NCBI GenBank assembly: GCA_024226515.1
Contig: JAAELQ010000135.1
Span: forward strand, 1 to 55,404
DNA length: 55,404 nucleotides
Reading direction: 5' to 3'
From: a bacterium
GTDB taxonomy: Bacteria; Acidobacteriota; Polarisedimenticolia; Polarisedimenticolales; Polarisedimenticolaceae
Below the pieces are notes generated by a model. It searched no databases. It was not told the DNA's origin and was given only the letters and a program-made list of their open reading frames with translations. Position numbers and translations under genes: made by a program. This document shows, in pieces, positions 27,021-34,825 of this stretch (positions are counted from its first letter, which is position 1; each line of letters starts with the position of its first letter).

Positions 27021-27887
27021 ATGCGTGGCCGAGCCCGGAACCTCGAGTTTCCCATAGCGTGGAACCGCGTCGCCGCATGGGTCTTGATCGGAGGACTTCT
27101 CGGCTCCGCCTGCGCGTACCGGCCGATCGACCCCGGCACCGAGCCGTTCCCGGCCTCGACGCTCGCACGCGATCTCGACCGGAGCTTGCTGGCCGAGGGC
27201 GGAGCCGATCGGCTCGTGGTGGAAGTGGACTGGGTCGAGGGGTGCAAGCCCGGACCGAAGACGATCGCCGGGCTGGATCGCATTCTGGACAAGTACCTCG
27301 CGGATGGGCTGGATTACTCGATCGAGCTGGACGACGAGATCCCCGCGGATCGCTGGGACGACCGAGAACCGGTGCTCCCGCTGATCCGCGATCTCATCTT
27401 GGAGTTCGCGGCCGACGGATTCCCGCGGTCCCCGCCAGGACACGAACGTCGCTACGCGATCTTCGTTCCCGCCGCAGATGGATTGAACGGCTTTGCCTTC
27501 AACTGGCGGGGCCGAGAGGGTGCCGACGTAGTCAAGGAGTTGAAGGGGCTCGTCGTCGCCCGGGAACCCCACCGACGGTACGCGCGTCGCACGTGGCTCG
27601 GCGTGGACAAGTTCGAACGTACCACGCTGATTCACGAGTTCGGGCACGTGCTCGGACTCGTGACGAACGACCGGCACGAGATGAACGTCGTCGAGAGTCG
27701 CCACTGCACGCGGCTGGGGTGCATCGTGACTCGCCCTACGACGCGCGTGATCCTGCGGAACTCGATCCCCGGCTTGTTCGGCGTCTTGCCGGACGACTTC
27801 TGCAAGCTGTGCCGCCGGGACATCGAGCGAGCCAGGGCCTACTGGGCGGCCCACGAGACAACTACGGTGGATGAGCCGGGCCTCTAG
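27021..27887 (+). CDS. Predicted exported zinc metalloprotease
   Basis: 288 residues with an N-terminal membrane signal (AAWVLIGGLLGSACAY). The Cys at the end suggests a lipoprotein, although LGSAC is an imperfect lipobox. The zinc motif HEFGHVLGL has His205, Glu206 and His209. It is followed by a further His and an HC-x4-C set (RHCTRLGC), a pattern I associate with a bacterial family of secreted metalloproteases close to metzincins. CKLC near the C-terminus adds two more Cys. The start is probably leaderless. The preceding CPBP gene ends 17 bp away, but co-function is unproven. Confidence 0.7.
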   Translation: MRGRARNLEFPIAWNRVAAWVLIGGLLGSACAYRPIDPGTEPFPASTLARDLDRSLLAEGGADRLVVEVDWVEGCKPGPKTIAGLDRILDKYLADGLDYSIELDDEIPADRWDDREPVLPLIRDLILEFAADGFPRSPPGHERRYAIFVPAADGLNGFAFNWRGREGADVVKELKGLVVAREPHRRYARRTWLGVDKFERTTLIHEFGHVLGLVTNDRHEMNVVESRHCTRLGCIVTRPTTRVILRNSIPGLFGVLPDDFCKLCRRDIERARAYWAAHETTTVDEPGL

Positions 27888-28057
27888 AGGCGACTCCGGG
27901 GTAGCGGATCACTCACCGACTACGGACGGGCCACGGCACCGTCATGTCGAAAACACGTCAATCCACCGACACCCCATGAGATCACGTCGGTTGGATCGAC
28001 AGATCAAGAGGTCCTGTCGATGCTTTTGGCTTTTGTCGACACCGCGAAGAAGGGAGC
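27888..28057. other. Convergent intergenic region with two hairpins
   Basis: 170 bp between the ends of the metalloprotease and the PIN gene. It contains an imperfect 9-bp stem (27962-27970 with 27986-27995, one bulge) and a 6-bp stem TGTCGA/TCGACA (28015-28020 with 28036-28041). These could end transcription from either side, but there is no clear T-tract. No gene is supported here. Confidence 0.4.
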
Positions 28058-28471
28058 TCACGGCACGACCCTGAAGGCGACCGAGCCGTGGCCGTGGCGG
28101 ATGCGGTACGTGGCGAAGTCCCGGCGGTCGATCGTCCAGACGGTGTCCGCGCGCAGCCGCTCGGCCGCGACCACCAGCGACGCGTCGGCCAGGTCCATGG
28201 GGTGGTCGGAATAGCGCTCCATCAGCCGGAACGCGCGCCGCGTAGCGTCGTCGTCGAGGTAAAACATCCCCATGCCGCGTGCGAGAAAGAACTCGCGCAG
28301 CGCGGCGGCCCCGCGGCTAGACGGATCCAGCAAGTGAAACGCCTCGGTCAACACGGAGACGGTCGAGATCATCTCGTCTCGATTCCGCTCGAGTAGGTCG
28401 CGGCAGATTCGATGGTGGTCGTCGCGCGGATCGAACAGCGCGACGAGCGGGCCCGTGTCGACGAGAATCAA
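28058..28471 (-). CDS. PIN-domain toxin (VapC-like)
   Basis: 137 residues. The PIN active-site acids are present: Asp5 (LVDTGPLVAL), Glu43 (LTEAFHLL), Asp93/Asp96 (PMDLADASLV) and Asp115 (TIDRRDF). VapC-type toxins are Mg-dependent RNases that cleave tRNA or rRNA and are held inactive by the cognate antitoxin. The ATG overlaps the antitoxin stop by 4 nt (ATGA), the usual toxin-antitoxin layout. The RNA target is not readable from sequence. Confidence 0.85.
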   Translation of the reverse strand: MILVDTGPLVALFDPRDDHHRICRDLLERNRDEMISTVSVLTEAFHLLDPSSRGAAALREFFLARGMGMFYLDDDATRRAFRLMERYSDHPMDLADASLVVAAERLRADTVWTIDRRDFATYRIRHGHGSVAFRVVP

Positions 28472-28728
28472 CGCCGCTTCTTGCGGCGAATCGCGTCGAG
28501 CACACCCTTCTTCGCGTCACGCGCCGGTGTGGACGAGTAACCGCCGGGGCCGAGGTCGAGCCGTTCGTAGACCGCCCACGGCGTCTCCGCGCGCTGGCCA
28601 TGCACCCTGTCGTGCAGGGCGAGCAGTCCGCGCTTGAGTGCCTCGGATATCGTCATGCCGGTCTCTCTCCGGATCTCGTCGAGCGCCTGTTCGGCTTCGT
28701 CGTCGAGGCGAACGGTTCGGGTACCCAT
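28468..28728 (-). CDS. Ribbon-helix-helix antitoxin of the VapC-like toxin
   Basis: 86 residues. The N-terminus TRTVRLDDEAEQALDEIRRETGMTISEALKRGL is a ribbon-helix-helix DNA-binding fold (MetJ/Arc class). The C-terminal half (about 45-86) is basic and probably wraps the toxin. A perfect 21-bp palindrome begins at the first base of the start codon and extends upstream, so the protein very likely represses its own operon. It is translated together with the toxin through a 4-nt overlap. Confidence 0.82.
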   Translation of the reverse strand: MGTRTVRLDDEAEQALDEIRRETGMTISEALKRGLLALHDRVHGQRAETPWAVYERLDLGPGGYSSTPARDAKKGVLDAIRRKKRR

Positions 28729-28748
28729 GTATTACAAAGTGTAATACA
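28728..28748 (-). promoter_or_regulatory. Perfect palindromic operator of the antitoxin-toxin operon
   Basis: Arms TGTATTACA and TGTAATACA surround a 3-bp spacer AAG; all nine pairs match. It is AT-rich in a GC-rich background and touches the start codon of the ribbon-helix-helix antitoxin. Autoregulation is the expected use, by analogy with known toxin-antitoxin operators. Confidence 0.75.
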
Positions 28749-28788
28749 GCCCATCCACCGAGTCCATCGAAATCGAGGTCGATTCGGC

Positions 28789-28817
28789 TTGACACGAACG
28801 AACGGTCGTACTATTTT
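28789..28817 (+). promoter_or_regulatory. Strong promoter with embedded operator of the tetR gene
   Basis: Perfect -35 TTGACA (28789-28794), 17-bp spacer, -10 TATTTT (28812-28817), then six bases to the ATG, so the message is predicted to be leaderless. The spacer contains an imperfect dyad ACGAACGA/ACGGTCGT (28794-28809, six of eight positions symmetric) of the kind bound by TetR-family repressors, which suggests autoregulation. Confidence 0.65.
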
Positions 28818-28823
28818 TGCATT

Positions 28824-29414
28824 ATGAGCAAGGGAGAGCAGACACGAATGGCGATCCTGGACACGGCGCTGTCCGAGTGCAGCCGTGTGGGGCTGGGCGG
28901 CCTGAGCATCGGCAACCTGGCCCGGCTGCTCGACATGTCCAAGAGCGGACTGTTCGCCCACTTCGACTCCAAGGAGAACCTGCAGCTCCAGGTCCTGCAG
29001 AACGGCCGCGACCGGTTCGTCGTCAGGGTCCTCGCCCCCGCCCTGCAGGCCCCCCGTGGGATCCCGCGACTGGAGGCGTTGTTCGAGCACTGGCTCGAGT
29101 GGGCGGACTCCCCGTTTCTCCAGGGAGGCTGCATCTTCGCGTCGACCTCGACCGAGCTGGCGGCCCAGCCGGGGGCGCTGCGGGACTGCCTGCTAAGCGC
29201 GCAGCGCGACTGGCTCGGTACGATTGCCGAGATGGCCCGCGCCGCCCGGCGCGAGGAACATTTTCACGAGGAGCTCGATCCCGAGCAGTTCGCGTGGGAG
29301 TTCCACTCGATGACACTCGCCTACCACTACTTCAGCCGGCTCATCCGCGACCCGGAGGCCCAGAGCCGTGCACGTAATTCGTTCCAGAACCTGATCCGCG
29401 CCTCTCGCGCCTGA
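28824..29414 (+). CDS. TetR-family transcriptional regulator
   Basis: 196 residues from ATG 28824, six bases after the -10 box. The N-terminal helix-turn-helix reads ILDTALSECSRVGLGGLSIGNLARLLDMSKSGLFAHFDSKENL (about 11-53), canonical for TetR. The C-terminal domain has FLQGGCIFASTSTEL, seen in a subgroup that binds small hydrophobic ligands. The promoter has a likely self-operator, and a second near-copy lies inside the next gene. The TPR gene starts 14 nt later, so the two form an operon. The ligand is unknown. Confidence 0.9.
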   Translation: MSKGEQTRMAILDTALSECSRVGLGGLSIGNLARLLDMSKSGLFAHFDSKENLQLQVLQNGRDRFVVRVLAPALQAPRGIPRLEALFEHWLEWADSPFLQGGCIFASTSTELAAQPGALRDCLLSAQRDWLGTIAEMARAARREEHFHEELDPEQFAWEFHSMTLAYHYFSRLIRDPEAQSRARNSFQNLIRASRA

Positions 29415-29428
29415 TAGGGAGATCCGTC

Positions 29429-30145
29429 ATGTCGTACATCAACCGTTTCGGCCGCACCCATAAAAGCACGATCGGTCGTACTTTCGCGGCGATCGCCGGC
29501 CTTCTCGTCGCCTCCCTGGCGATCGCGCCGACCACGACCCTCGCCGGCTCACCCGACGCCGAGGACCCCTACGCCCACACGCTGCGGGCCATGGCGGTCT
29601 CCGCCGAGCTGAACCATCTCGTCGACACGCCGGCCTCCCCGTCACGCGCCGGGTTCAAGCACGTGCGAGACCTGCGCGAGGCGCTCCTGGCGCACGATCC
29701 CGCGCCGGCCGACAACCTGTCGTTCGTGTTCCGGCTCGTGGGTCTCGCCCGCGAATCCGGCATCGTCAGCTTCTTCACGGTCGTCGAGACGCCGGGCATC
29801 GACTCCGCCCCGGGCGATCGGCTTGCCGCCGGCGTGTTCCACAACGATCGAATCGTCGTGTTCGATGCATCCGGAGTTCGCCGCCTCCCGCCGCGCCAGA
29901 CGAAGCCGATCGGCGACCGCGCGGCCACCGCGGTGCTGCTCGCCGACGCGGGCAAGACCCTGCTCGACGAGGGCGACGCCAAGGGTGCGATCGACAGCCT
30001 CGAGAACGCGGTCATGCTCGACCCGAAGCTGCGCGACGCCTGGCACGACCTCGGCGTGGCGCTGCGGCGCGAGGGTGAGCGCGAGCGGGCGCTGGACGCC
30101 TACGAGCGGTCGCTGGACCTGGTGGCCGTGGGGTCCGAGCGTTGA
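29429..30145 (+). CDS. Exported TPR-repeat protein
   Basis: 238 residues. A long signal peptide (about 1-40) has a basic start, a hydrophobic core FAAIAGLLVASLAIAP and a TLAGS cleavage context. The middle (about 60-150) is not recognised. The C-terminus holds two TPR-like helices pairs: AKTLLDEGDAKGAIDSLENAVMLDPK and DAWHDLGVALRREGERERALDAYERSL. It probably works as a periplasmic protein-binding adaptor. It has a GGGAGA ribosome-binding site and lies 14 nt after tetR. The region just inside its 5' end carries a TetR-type operator-like sequence. Confidence 0.75.
   Translation: MSYINRFGRTHKSTIGRTFAAIAGLLVASLAIAPTTTLAGSPDAEDPYAHTLRAMAVSAELNHLVDTPASPSRAGFKHVRDLREALLAHDPAPADNLSFVFRLVGLARESGIVSFFTVVETPGIDSAPGDRLAAGVFHNDRIVVFDASGVRRLPPRQTKPIGDRAATAVLLADAGKTLLDEGDAKGAIDSLENAVMLDPKLRDAWHDLGVALRREGERERALDAYERSLDLVAVGSER
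29470..29482 (+). promoter_or_regulatory. Second TetR operator-like sequence inside the TPR gene
   Basis: GATCGGTCGTACT here matches 12 of 13 bases of 28800-28812 in the tetR promoter. It lies about 41 bp into the TPR coding region. Its core ACGATC/GGTCGT is nearly symmetric. It may be a looping or roadblock site, or coincidence. Confidence 0.35.
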
Positions 30146-30167
30146 GCGAACCGTCGCCTCGCGTCGA

Positions 30168-30584
30168 TCACACTCCGACGACGCGTAGGCCGCTGGCACG
30201 CGCCGCCAGTGCCAGCGCAGCGTCGTGCGTCGCCATGACGACGTCCGCCGCCTCGCGCTCACGCCAGAGCAGCGCGGTCGCGAGGTGAATCGCGTCCAGC
30301 GTGCCCAGCGGCGAAGGCAGCGGCATCGAGGCACGATCCAGCACGGCACGGCCCGTCTCGACGATGCAAAGCTCGTCCATCAGTCGGTAGACCGCCTCGC
30401 GTCGGTCGACCAGCTTCTCGTCGTCAATCCCCTCGCGTAGCCGGAGGCGGTCCAGCGTGCGCAAGCACTCGACACCGACGAGGGCGCTGGCCACGCCTTC
30501 CTCGATCTGCTTCCACTCCTTCAGGCGACCGCGCTGGCCCAGGACGATGCGCAGGACGACCGAGGAATCGAGGTAGGCGATCAT
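30168..30584 (-). CDS. PIN-domain toxin (VapC-like), second module
   Basis: 138 residues. PIN acids are visible at Asp6 (AYLDSSVVLR), Glu39 (VECLRTLD), Asp97 (LDAIHLATAL) and Asp121 (ATHDAAL), consistent with an Mg-dependent RNase. LDAIHLATA is the classic third motif. It overlaps its antitoxin by 4 nt (ATGA) and faces the TPR gene tail-to-tail. It is not closely similar to the first PIN protein, so the two modules are not a recent duplication. Confidence 0.87.
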   Translation of the reverse strand: MIAYLDSSVVLRIVLGQRGRLKEWKQIEEGVASALVGVECLRTLDRLRLREGIDDEKLVDRREAVYRLMDELCIVETGRAVLDRASMPLPSPLGTLDAIHLATALLWREREAADVVMATHDAALALAARASGLRVVGV

Positions 30585-30844
30585 CTGTCGCCCCGTCGAT
30601 CCTCCAGCAGCAGCTCGACCACGTCGATCTGCAGCCGCAACGGAGCCGGCAGCGGAACCTCCTGCAGCGACGGCCAGCGGCGGAGCGGGCGCCTCACCCC
30701 CCAGCTACCGCCGGCGGGCTCGTACGGTTCCAGCCGCGCGACCGGCGACCGGCGATCCATGACCACCAGGCCGTGCCCGCGCCGCACGTCGCGTACGTAC
30801 TCGCTGAGCCGCGCCTTGAGCTCCGCGATCCCCACCTTTTTCAT
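30581..30844 (-). CDS. Phd/YefM-type antitoxin
   Basis: 87 residues from ATG 30844. The N-terminus MKKVGIAELKARLSEYVRDVRRGHGLVVMDRRSPVARL is the Phd/YefM fold, which binds DNA as a dimer and neutralises the toxin with its C-terminal tail. An ATG six bases upstream (30850) is in frame, but the -10 box ends right before it, so 30844 is preferred as a leaderless start. The operon is antitoxin then toxin with a 4-nt overlap. Confidence 0.85.
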   Translation of the reverse strand: MKKVGIAELKARLSEYVRDVRRGHGLVVMDRRSPVARLEPYEPAGGSWGVRRPLRRWPSLQEVPLPAPLRLQIDVVELLLEDRRGDR

Positions 30845-30850
30845 GACCAT

Positions 30851-30879
30851 AATATAGTCACCACTGGTCATATCGTCAA
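30851..30879 (-). promoter_or_regulatory. Strong promoter of the Phd-PIN operon
   Basis: On the minus strand: TTGACG (30879-30874), 17 bp, TATATT (30856-30851), then six bases to the ATG at 30844. The spacer contains the symmetric core ACCAGTGGT, a likely antitoxin-binding site. The geometry is the same as at the tetR promoter. Confidence 0.65.
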
Positions 30880-30923
30880 TCGAGAGCTTTCCGGCTACCG
30901 TGGCGCTCGAATCGGAGGATGCG

Positions 30924-32384
30924 ATGGAACGAGCCGAACCCTCTGCCCTGCGAGGCGAGATCGCGGCGGCGACGGAGCTGCTGGAACGTCTCGTCGAAGA
31001 TCGCGGGCTGCTCGCCGCGATCGACAAGGACGAGCACCGGCGATTGATGACGGCGGCGGGGCGACTGGCCCACCCGAGCGCGGCCGAGGCGAAGGAGCTG
31101 CGGCGCGAGCTCGACCGTCGGCGGCGCGAGTCGCGCCGGGAAACCGACGAGGCGATCCTGAGCCGTTGCGGCATCCGTCGTGCGCGCTCGGCGGCGGCGT
31201 TCGAGACGCCGACGGCCACGGCGCCGCGCGAGACGGAAGCCACATCGCACGAAGAGGACGGTCCACGGCTCGGACGCCCGCGCGCGTGCTACGTCTGCAA
31301 GGCGCCGTTCACGCGGGTGCACCGATTCTACGACTCGATGTGCTCTCCGTGCGGCGACTTCAATCTCGCCCAGCGCGACCGAACCGCGGACCTCACGGGT
31401 CGCACTGCGCTGGTCACCGGCGCTCGCGTGAAGATCGGATATCAGGCGGCGATCAAACTGCTGCGCGCCGGCTGCCGCGTGATCGTCACGACGCGCTTCC
31501 CGCACGACGCGGCGCGGCGCTACGCTCGTGAGGCCGATTTCTCCGACTGGTCGGAGCGCGTCGCCATCCACGGCATCGACCTGCGCCACACTCCCAGCGT
31601 CGAGACGCTGTGCCGCACGTTGCTCGCCGACGAGCCGCGGCTGGACTTCATCCTCAACAACGCGTGCCAGACGGTGCGCCGCCCGGTCGGCTTCCACCGG
31701 CACCTGATCGAGGGCGAACGCAGGCCGCACGAGTTGCCCGGTGAGAGCGCGTTGATCGGCACGAGCGGCGCGGCGCGGGCGGGCGGTTCGGCCGAGTTGA
31801 GCCAGCTCGCCCTGCTGCCCGAGGACCTCGACGACTCGGTCCGCCTGTTCCCCGACGGCCGGCTCGACGCCGACCTGCAACAGGTCGATCTGCGCGAGGT
31901 GAACAGCTGGCGCCTCGACCTGCACGAGGTGTCCGCCATCGAGCTGCTCGAGGTGCACCTGGTCAACGCCGTCGCGCCGTTCGTGCTGAACGGCCGGCTC
32001 AAGCCGCTGATGCTGCGCACGCCTGAACGCGACAAGCACATCGTCAACGTCTCGGCGATGGAGGGTCAGTTCTACCGCACGTTGAAGACGACCCAGCACC
32101 CGCACACCAACATGGCCAAGGCCGGTCTCAACATGATGACGCGTACGTCCGCGGCGGACTACGCGCGCGACGGCATCCACATGAACAGCGTCGACACCGG
32201 CTGGGTCACCGACGAGGATCCGGCGCTGCACGCCGAGCGCAAGCGCGAACAGGACGGCTTCCATCCCCCACTGGACATCGTCGACGGTGCGGCGCGCATC
32301 GTCGCCCCGATCTTCGACGGGCTCCTCTCCGGCCGACATGTCTGGGGTCGTTTTCTCAAAGACTACCGGCCGACCGACTGGTAG
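30924..32384 (+). CDS. Atypical SDR oxidoreductase with zinc-knuckle N-terminus
   Basis: 486 residues from ATG 30924, chosen for the CGGAGGA ribosome-binding site 5 nt upstream. Residues 1-110 are charged and helical, probably coiled-coil. A four-Cys set follows: Cys122, Cys125, Cys140 and Cys143. The SDR domain starts at about 155, with TGARVKIG (165-172) for the nucleotide. The active site keeps Ser377 (NVSAMEG) and Lys399, but the usual Tyr of YxxxK is Thr395 (HTNMAK). I recall this HTNMAK form in a distinct SDR subgroup, so it is probably a family trait. An insertion at about 255-350 is unusual. Substrate unknown. Confidence 0.75.
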   Translation: MERAEPSALRGEIAAATELLERLVEDRGLLAAIDKDEHRRLMTAAGRLAHPSAAEAKELRRELDRRRRESRRETDEAILSRCGIRRARSAAAFETPTATAPRETEATSHEEDGPRLGRPRACYVCKAPFTRVHRFYDSMCSPCGDFNLAQRDRTADLTGRTALVTGARVKIGYQAAIKLLRAGCRVIVTTRFPHDAARRYAREADFSDWSERVAIHGIDLRHTPSVETLCRTLLADEPRLDFILNNACQTVRRPVGFHRHLIEGERRPHELPGESALIGTSGAARAGGSAELSQLALLPEDLDDSVRLFPDGRLDADLQQVDLREVNSWRLDLHEVSAIELLEVHLVNAVAPFVLNGRLKPLMLRTPERDKHIVNVSAMEGQFYRTLKTTQHPHTNMAKAGLNMMTRTSAADYARDGIHMNSVDTGWVTDEDPALHAERKREQDGFHPPLDIVDGAARIVAPIFDGLLSGRHVWGRFLKDYRPTDW

Positions 32385-32387
32385 GCG

Positions 32388-34586
32388 TCAGCGCAGCAGC
32401 ACCTGCAGGGTGTTGATGGTCTTCGTCAAACGCTCCGCCAGCAGACGGCAGATCAGGCGGTGGAACGCGGAGGCGCGGTCGGGATCCTGCCGTTCCAGGT
32501 GAATCAGCGACTCGGCCGAGATGCGGTGGATCACCGCCGGCGTCTCGGTCACGGCCGACGCGCTGCGCTGCCTGCCGCGGTACATCTCGAGCTCGCCGAA
32601 GATCGACCCGGCCCCCATCGACAGCAGCCGGACGGTCTTGCGTTTGTCGATCCCGACCTGGATCCTGACGCGGCCCGACTCGATGTAGAACACGGCGTCG
32701 GGCGGATCGCCCTCGTGCATCAGAAAGTGCCCCGCCGACAGGTCCAGGCGCTCGAAGAACGGGGCCAGCTCGGCGGCGTTATCGCGTCCCGGTGCGATCT
32801 GCTCCAGCAGGTCGGACAACGGGACCGGATGCTCCTCGAGCGACTCGCCGGCCCGCTCGAGGATCTGGTTCTCGCTCCACTCGAGCCCCTGGTCGAACTC
32901 GCGAAACGACCGTGTCCGTACGCCCGGCCTGAGGATGCCGCCCTGCCTCAGCTGCCGCCGTAGTGTCGTCGAGGCGTGTGTGAACACGATGACGAAGCCG
33001 TGCTTCTCGGCCAGCTGGGTCAGCTTGACGAAGCTCAGCACGGCCGAGCTGTCGAGACCGGTGACGGGTCGGAAATCCAGGACCAGGTACTGCAGGCGTT
33101 CCGGGCCGGCCTTCCGCAGCCGGCGGCGTACGCGCGAGACCAGTCCGTTGGCCGTGCCGAAGAAGATGAACCCCTGCAGTCGCAGGATCAGCACCTGCTC
33201 GCCCAACTCCTGCAGCAGCTCGCGGTGCTTGCGCGGCCGGGCGACGTTCGACAGCTGGGCCGCTCCCGACAACGCGTGCCGCACGACGTCGACGCGACTG
33301 TAGTTGACGACGAACAGCACGACGGCGATGACGATCCCCAACCCGACGCTCTCGAGGTAACCGATCGTCGCGATGACGAACAGGATCAACAGCACCACGC
33401 CGTAGTCGCCGACCGGCAACTTCTTGCGCGCGTCGACGACCCAGGTCGCGAGAAACGACAGTCCGAGAAACAGCAGCAGGCCGCCGAGGGAAGCCCGCGG
33501 CAACAGCGACAGCGTCGCGCCGCCCGCGACGAGCGAGAGAGCGCACACGCCGGCGATCGAGACGCCGACGACGCGGCTGTGCGGCGCCATCGCCTGCGCC
33601 AGGGCCGAGAGCGACAGCGTCTGGAAACCGGGGAGGCCGCCGCCGAGACCGCCCAGTACGTTGGCCAAGCCGGCGACCTTCAGCTCGCGATTGAGGCGAA
33701 TGTCTTCCTGAACGGCCAGCTCGAGTCCGCTCGCATTGAGCAGCAGCGTTACGACCCCCACCACGACCACGGGCGCCATGCTCGCCAGCTCGCCCAGCAC
33801 CGACGGCCAGTGCACGACGTCGAGACCGGTCAACGTCAACGGGCGCCACAGGCTCTCCTGCGGAAACGGCCCGAGCAGCAACCCGCGCCGGCCCGCCTCC
33901 GCCAGCGTCTCGCCGGAGACGATCAGGACGCCGTAGAACACGACGATCGAGCCGAGAAGAAAACCGGGAAGCAGCAGGCTGTGCCTGAAGCGTCGCATGA
34001 TGAGCAACAGTGCGATTGCCAGAACCGCGCCGGGGACCCAGCGCAGCAGCAGATCCGGCTGGAGAAACGGACGCCACGTCGAGAGCCCGAGCGAGCGCCC
34101 GGCAAGAACCTCCAGCGCTCCCTTGGTCAGCAGCCAGCCGGTGCCGGCGAGAAAGCCGCCGATCACCGGATACGGGATGAACCGCACCAGCCCGCCCAGC
34201 CGAAAGTGGCCGAGCGCGAAGAACACCGCCCCGGTCGCCGCGGTCGTCAAGGCGATGGCGAGCGCGACGGTGGCCAGTGTCTGCTCGGCGGAGCTTCCCG
34301 CCGGCAGTCGGGCCGCGACGGCGGCCGCGATCAACGCGATGACCGCCGCAGTGCTGTCCTGCGGCGTGGCCACCATCGAGCGGAACGAGCTACCGAGACC
34401 GGTGACCAGTGCGACGACCATGGCGCCGAACAGGGCCAGGCCGATCCCCGTCGCGACGTGGCCGCTCAGCGGGCCGGAATAGACCAGGGCGGCGAACGAG
34501 ATCGCGACGATGACCACGACCGAGCCGATGACGACGCCGGCGAGGATTCCGGACACGATCCCCGACAGCTGCGGCGCAGGTTTCAT
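32388..34586 (-). CDS. SulP-family anion transporter with STAS and cyclic-nucleotide domains
   Basis: 732 residues. About 10-12 membrane helices fill 1-420, with the SulP features FIPYPVIGGFLAGTGW and LGGLGGGLPGFQTLSLS. A STAS domain follows (about 445-560, LDFRPVTGLDSSAVLSF). The C-terminal cyclic-nucleotide-binding fold (about 600-715) has IFGELEMYRGRQRSASA at the phosphate-binding cassette, although the Arg context should be checked before assuming cAMP or cGMP binding. It likely imports sulfate, bicarbonate or a similar anion under nucleotide control. Its start has CAGGAGAG; a TAGACT box lies about 20 nt upstream. Confidence 0.9.
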   Translation of the reverse strand: MKPAPQLSGIVSGILAGVVIGSVVVIVAISFAALVYSGPLSGHVATGIGLALFGAMVVALVTGLGSSFRSMVATPQDSTAAVIALIAAAVAARLPAGSSAEQTLATVALAIALTTAATGAVFFALGHFRLGGLVRFIPYPVIGGFLAGTGWLLTKGALEVLAGRSLGLSTWRPFLQPDLLLRWVPGAVLAIALLLIMRRFRHSLLLPGFLLGSIVVFYGVLIVSGETLAEAGRRGLLLGPFPQESLWRPLTLTGLDVVHWPSVLGELASMAPVVVVGVVTLLLNASGLELAVQEDIRLNRELKVAGLANVLGGLGGGLPGFQTLSLSALAQAMAPHSRVVGVSIAGVCALSLVAGGATLSLLPRASLGGLLLFLGLSFLATWVVDARKKLPVGDYGVVLLILFVIATIGYLESVGLGIVIAVVLFVVNYSRVDVVRHALSGAAQLSNVARPRKHRELLQELGEQVLILRLQGFIFFGTANGLVSRVRRRLRKAGPERLQYLVLDFRPVTGLDSSAVLSFVKLTQLAEKHGFVIVFTHASTTLRRQLRQGGILRPGVRTRSFREFDQGLEWSENQILERAGESLEEHPVPLSDLLEQIAPGRDNAAELAPFFERLDLSAGHFLMHEGDPPDAVFYIESGRVRIQVGIDKRKTVRLLSMGAGSIFGELEMYRGRQRSASAVTETPAVIHRISAESLIHLERQDPDRASAFHRLICRLLAERLTKTINTLQVLLR

Positions 34587-34825
34587 CAGCGCTCTCCTGC
34601 GCCGAGTCTACATCACCGAGCCGCGGTTGATTCCGCCGTCCGGATCGGGCATGCTTGACGCTCAGGCGGTGATCCACGCCCAACCTCTTCGGCCCTCCCC
34701 CAGCGAGGGTCCCCGTGAGGCAAAGGGGGGCAAACCCCCGGATCGGCATGACACGGACCTTCGTCGCCGCTTGGCCGACGTTGCTGGGGAGCGTTGTTGA
34801 GCGGTGTGATCGAAGGAGCTACGTG
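34587..34825. other. Intergenic region between divergent genes
   Basis: 239 bp with no supported gene. It holds a possible -10 TAGACT for the SulP gene (34605-34610, minus) and a small hairpin of five G, CAAA, five C (34726-34739). The latter faintly resembles the second hairpin of the dispersed repeat, but the rest of the repeat is absent. Confidence 0.5.

Noticed and set aside
27888..28057. A small gene between the metalloprotease and the PIN toxin
   Set aside because: Open frames here are short, lack ribosome-binding sites and show no family motif.
34721..34745. G5-CAAA-C5 hairpin as a fourth copy of the dispersed repeat
   Set aside because: Only the idea of the second hairpin is shared; the flanking 55 bp do not align.
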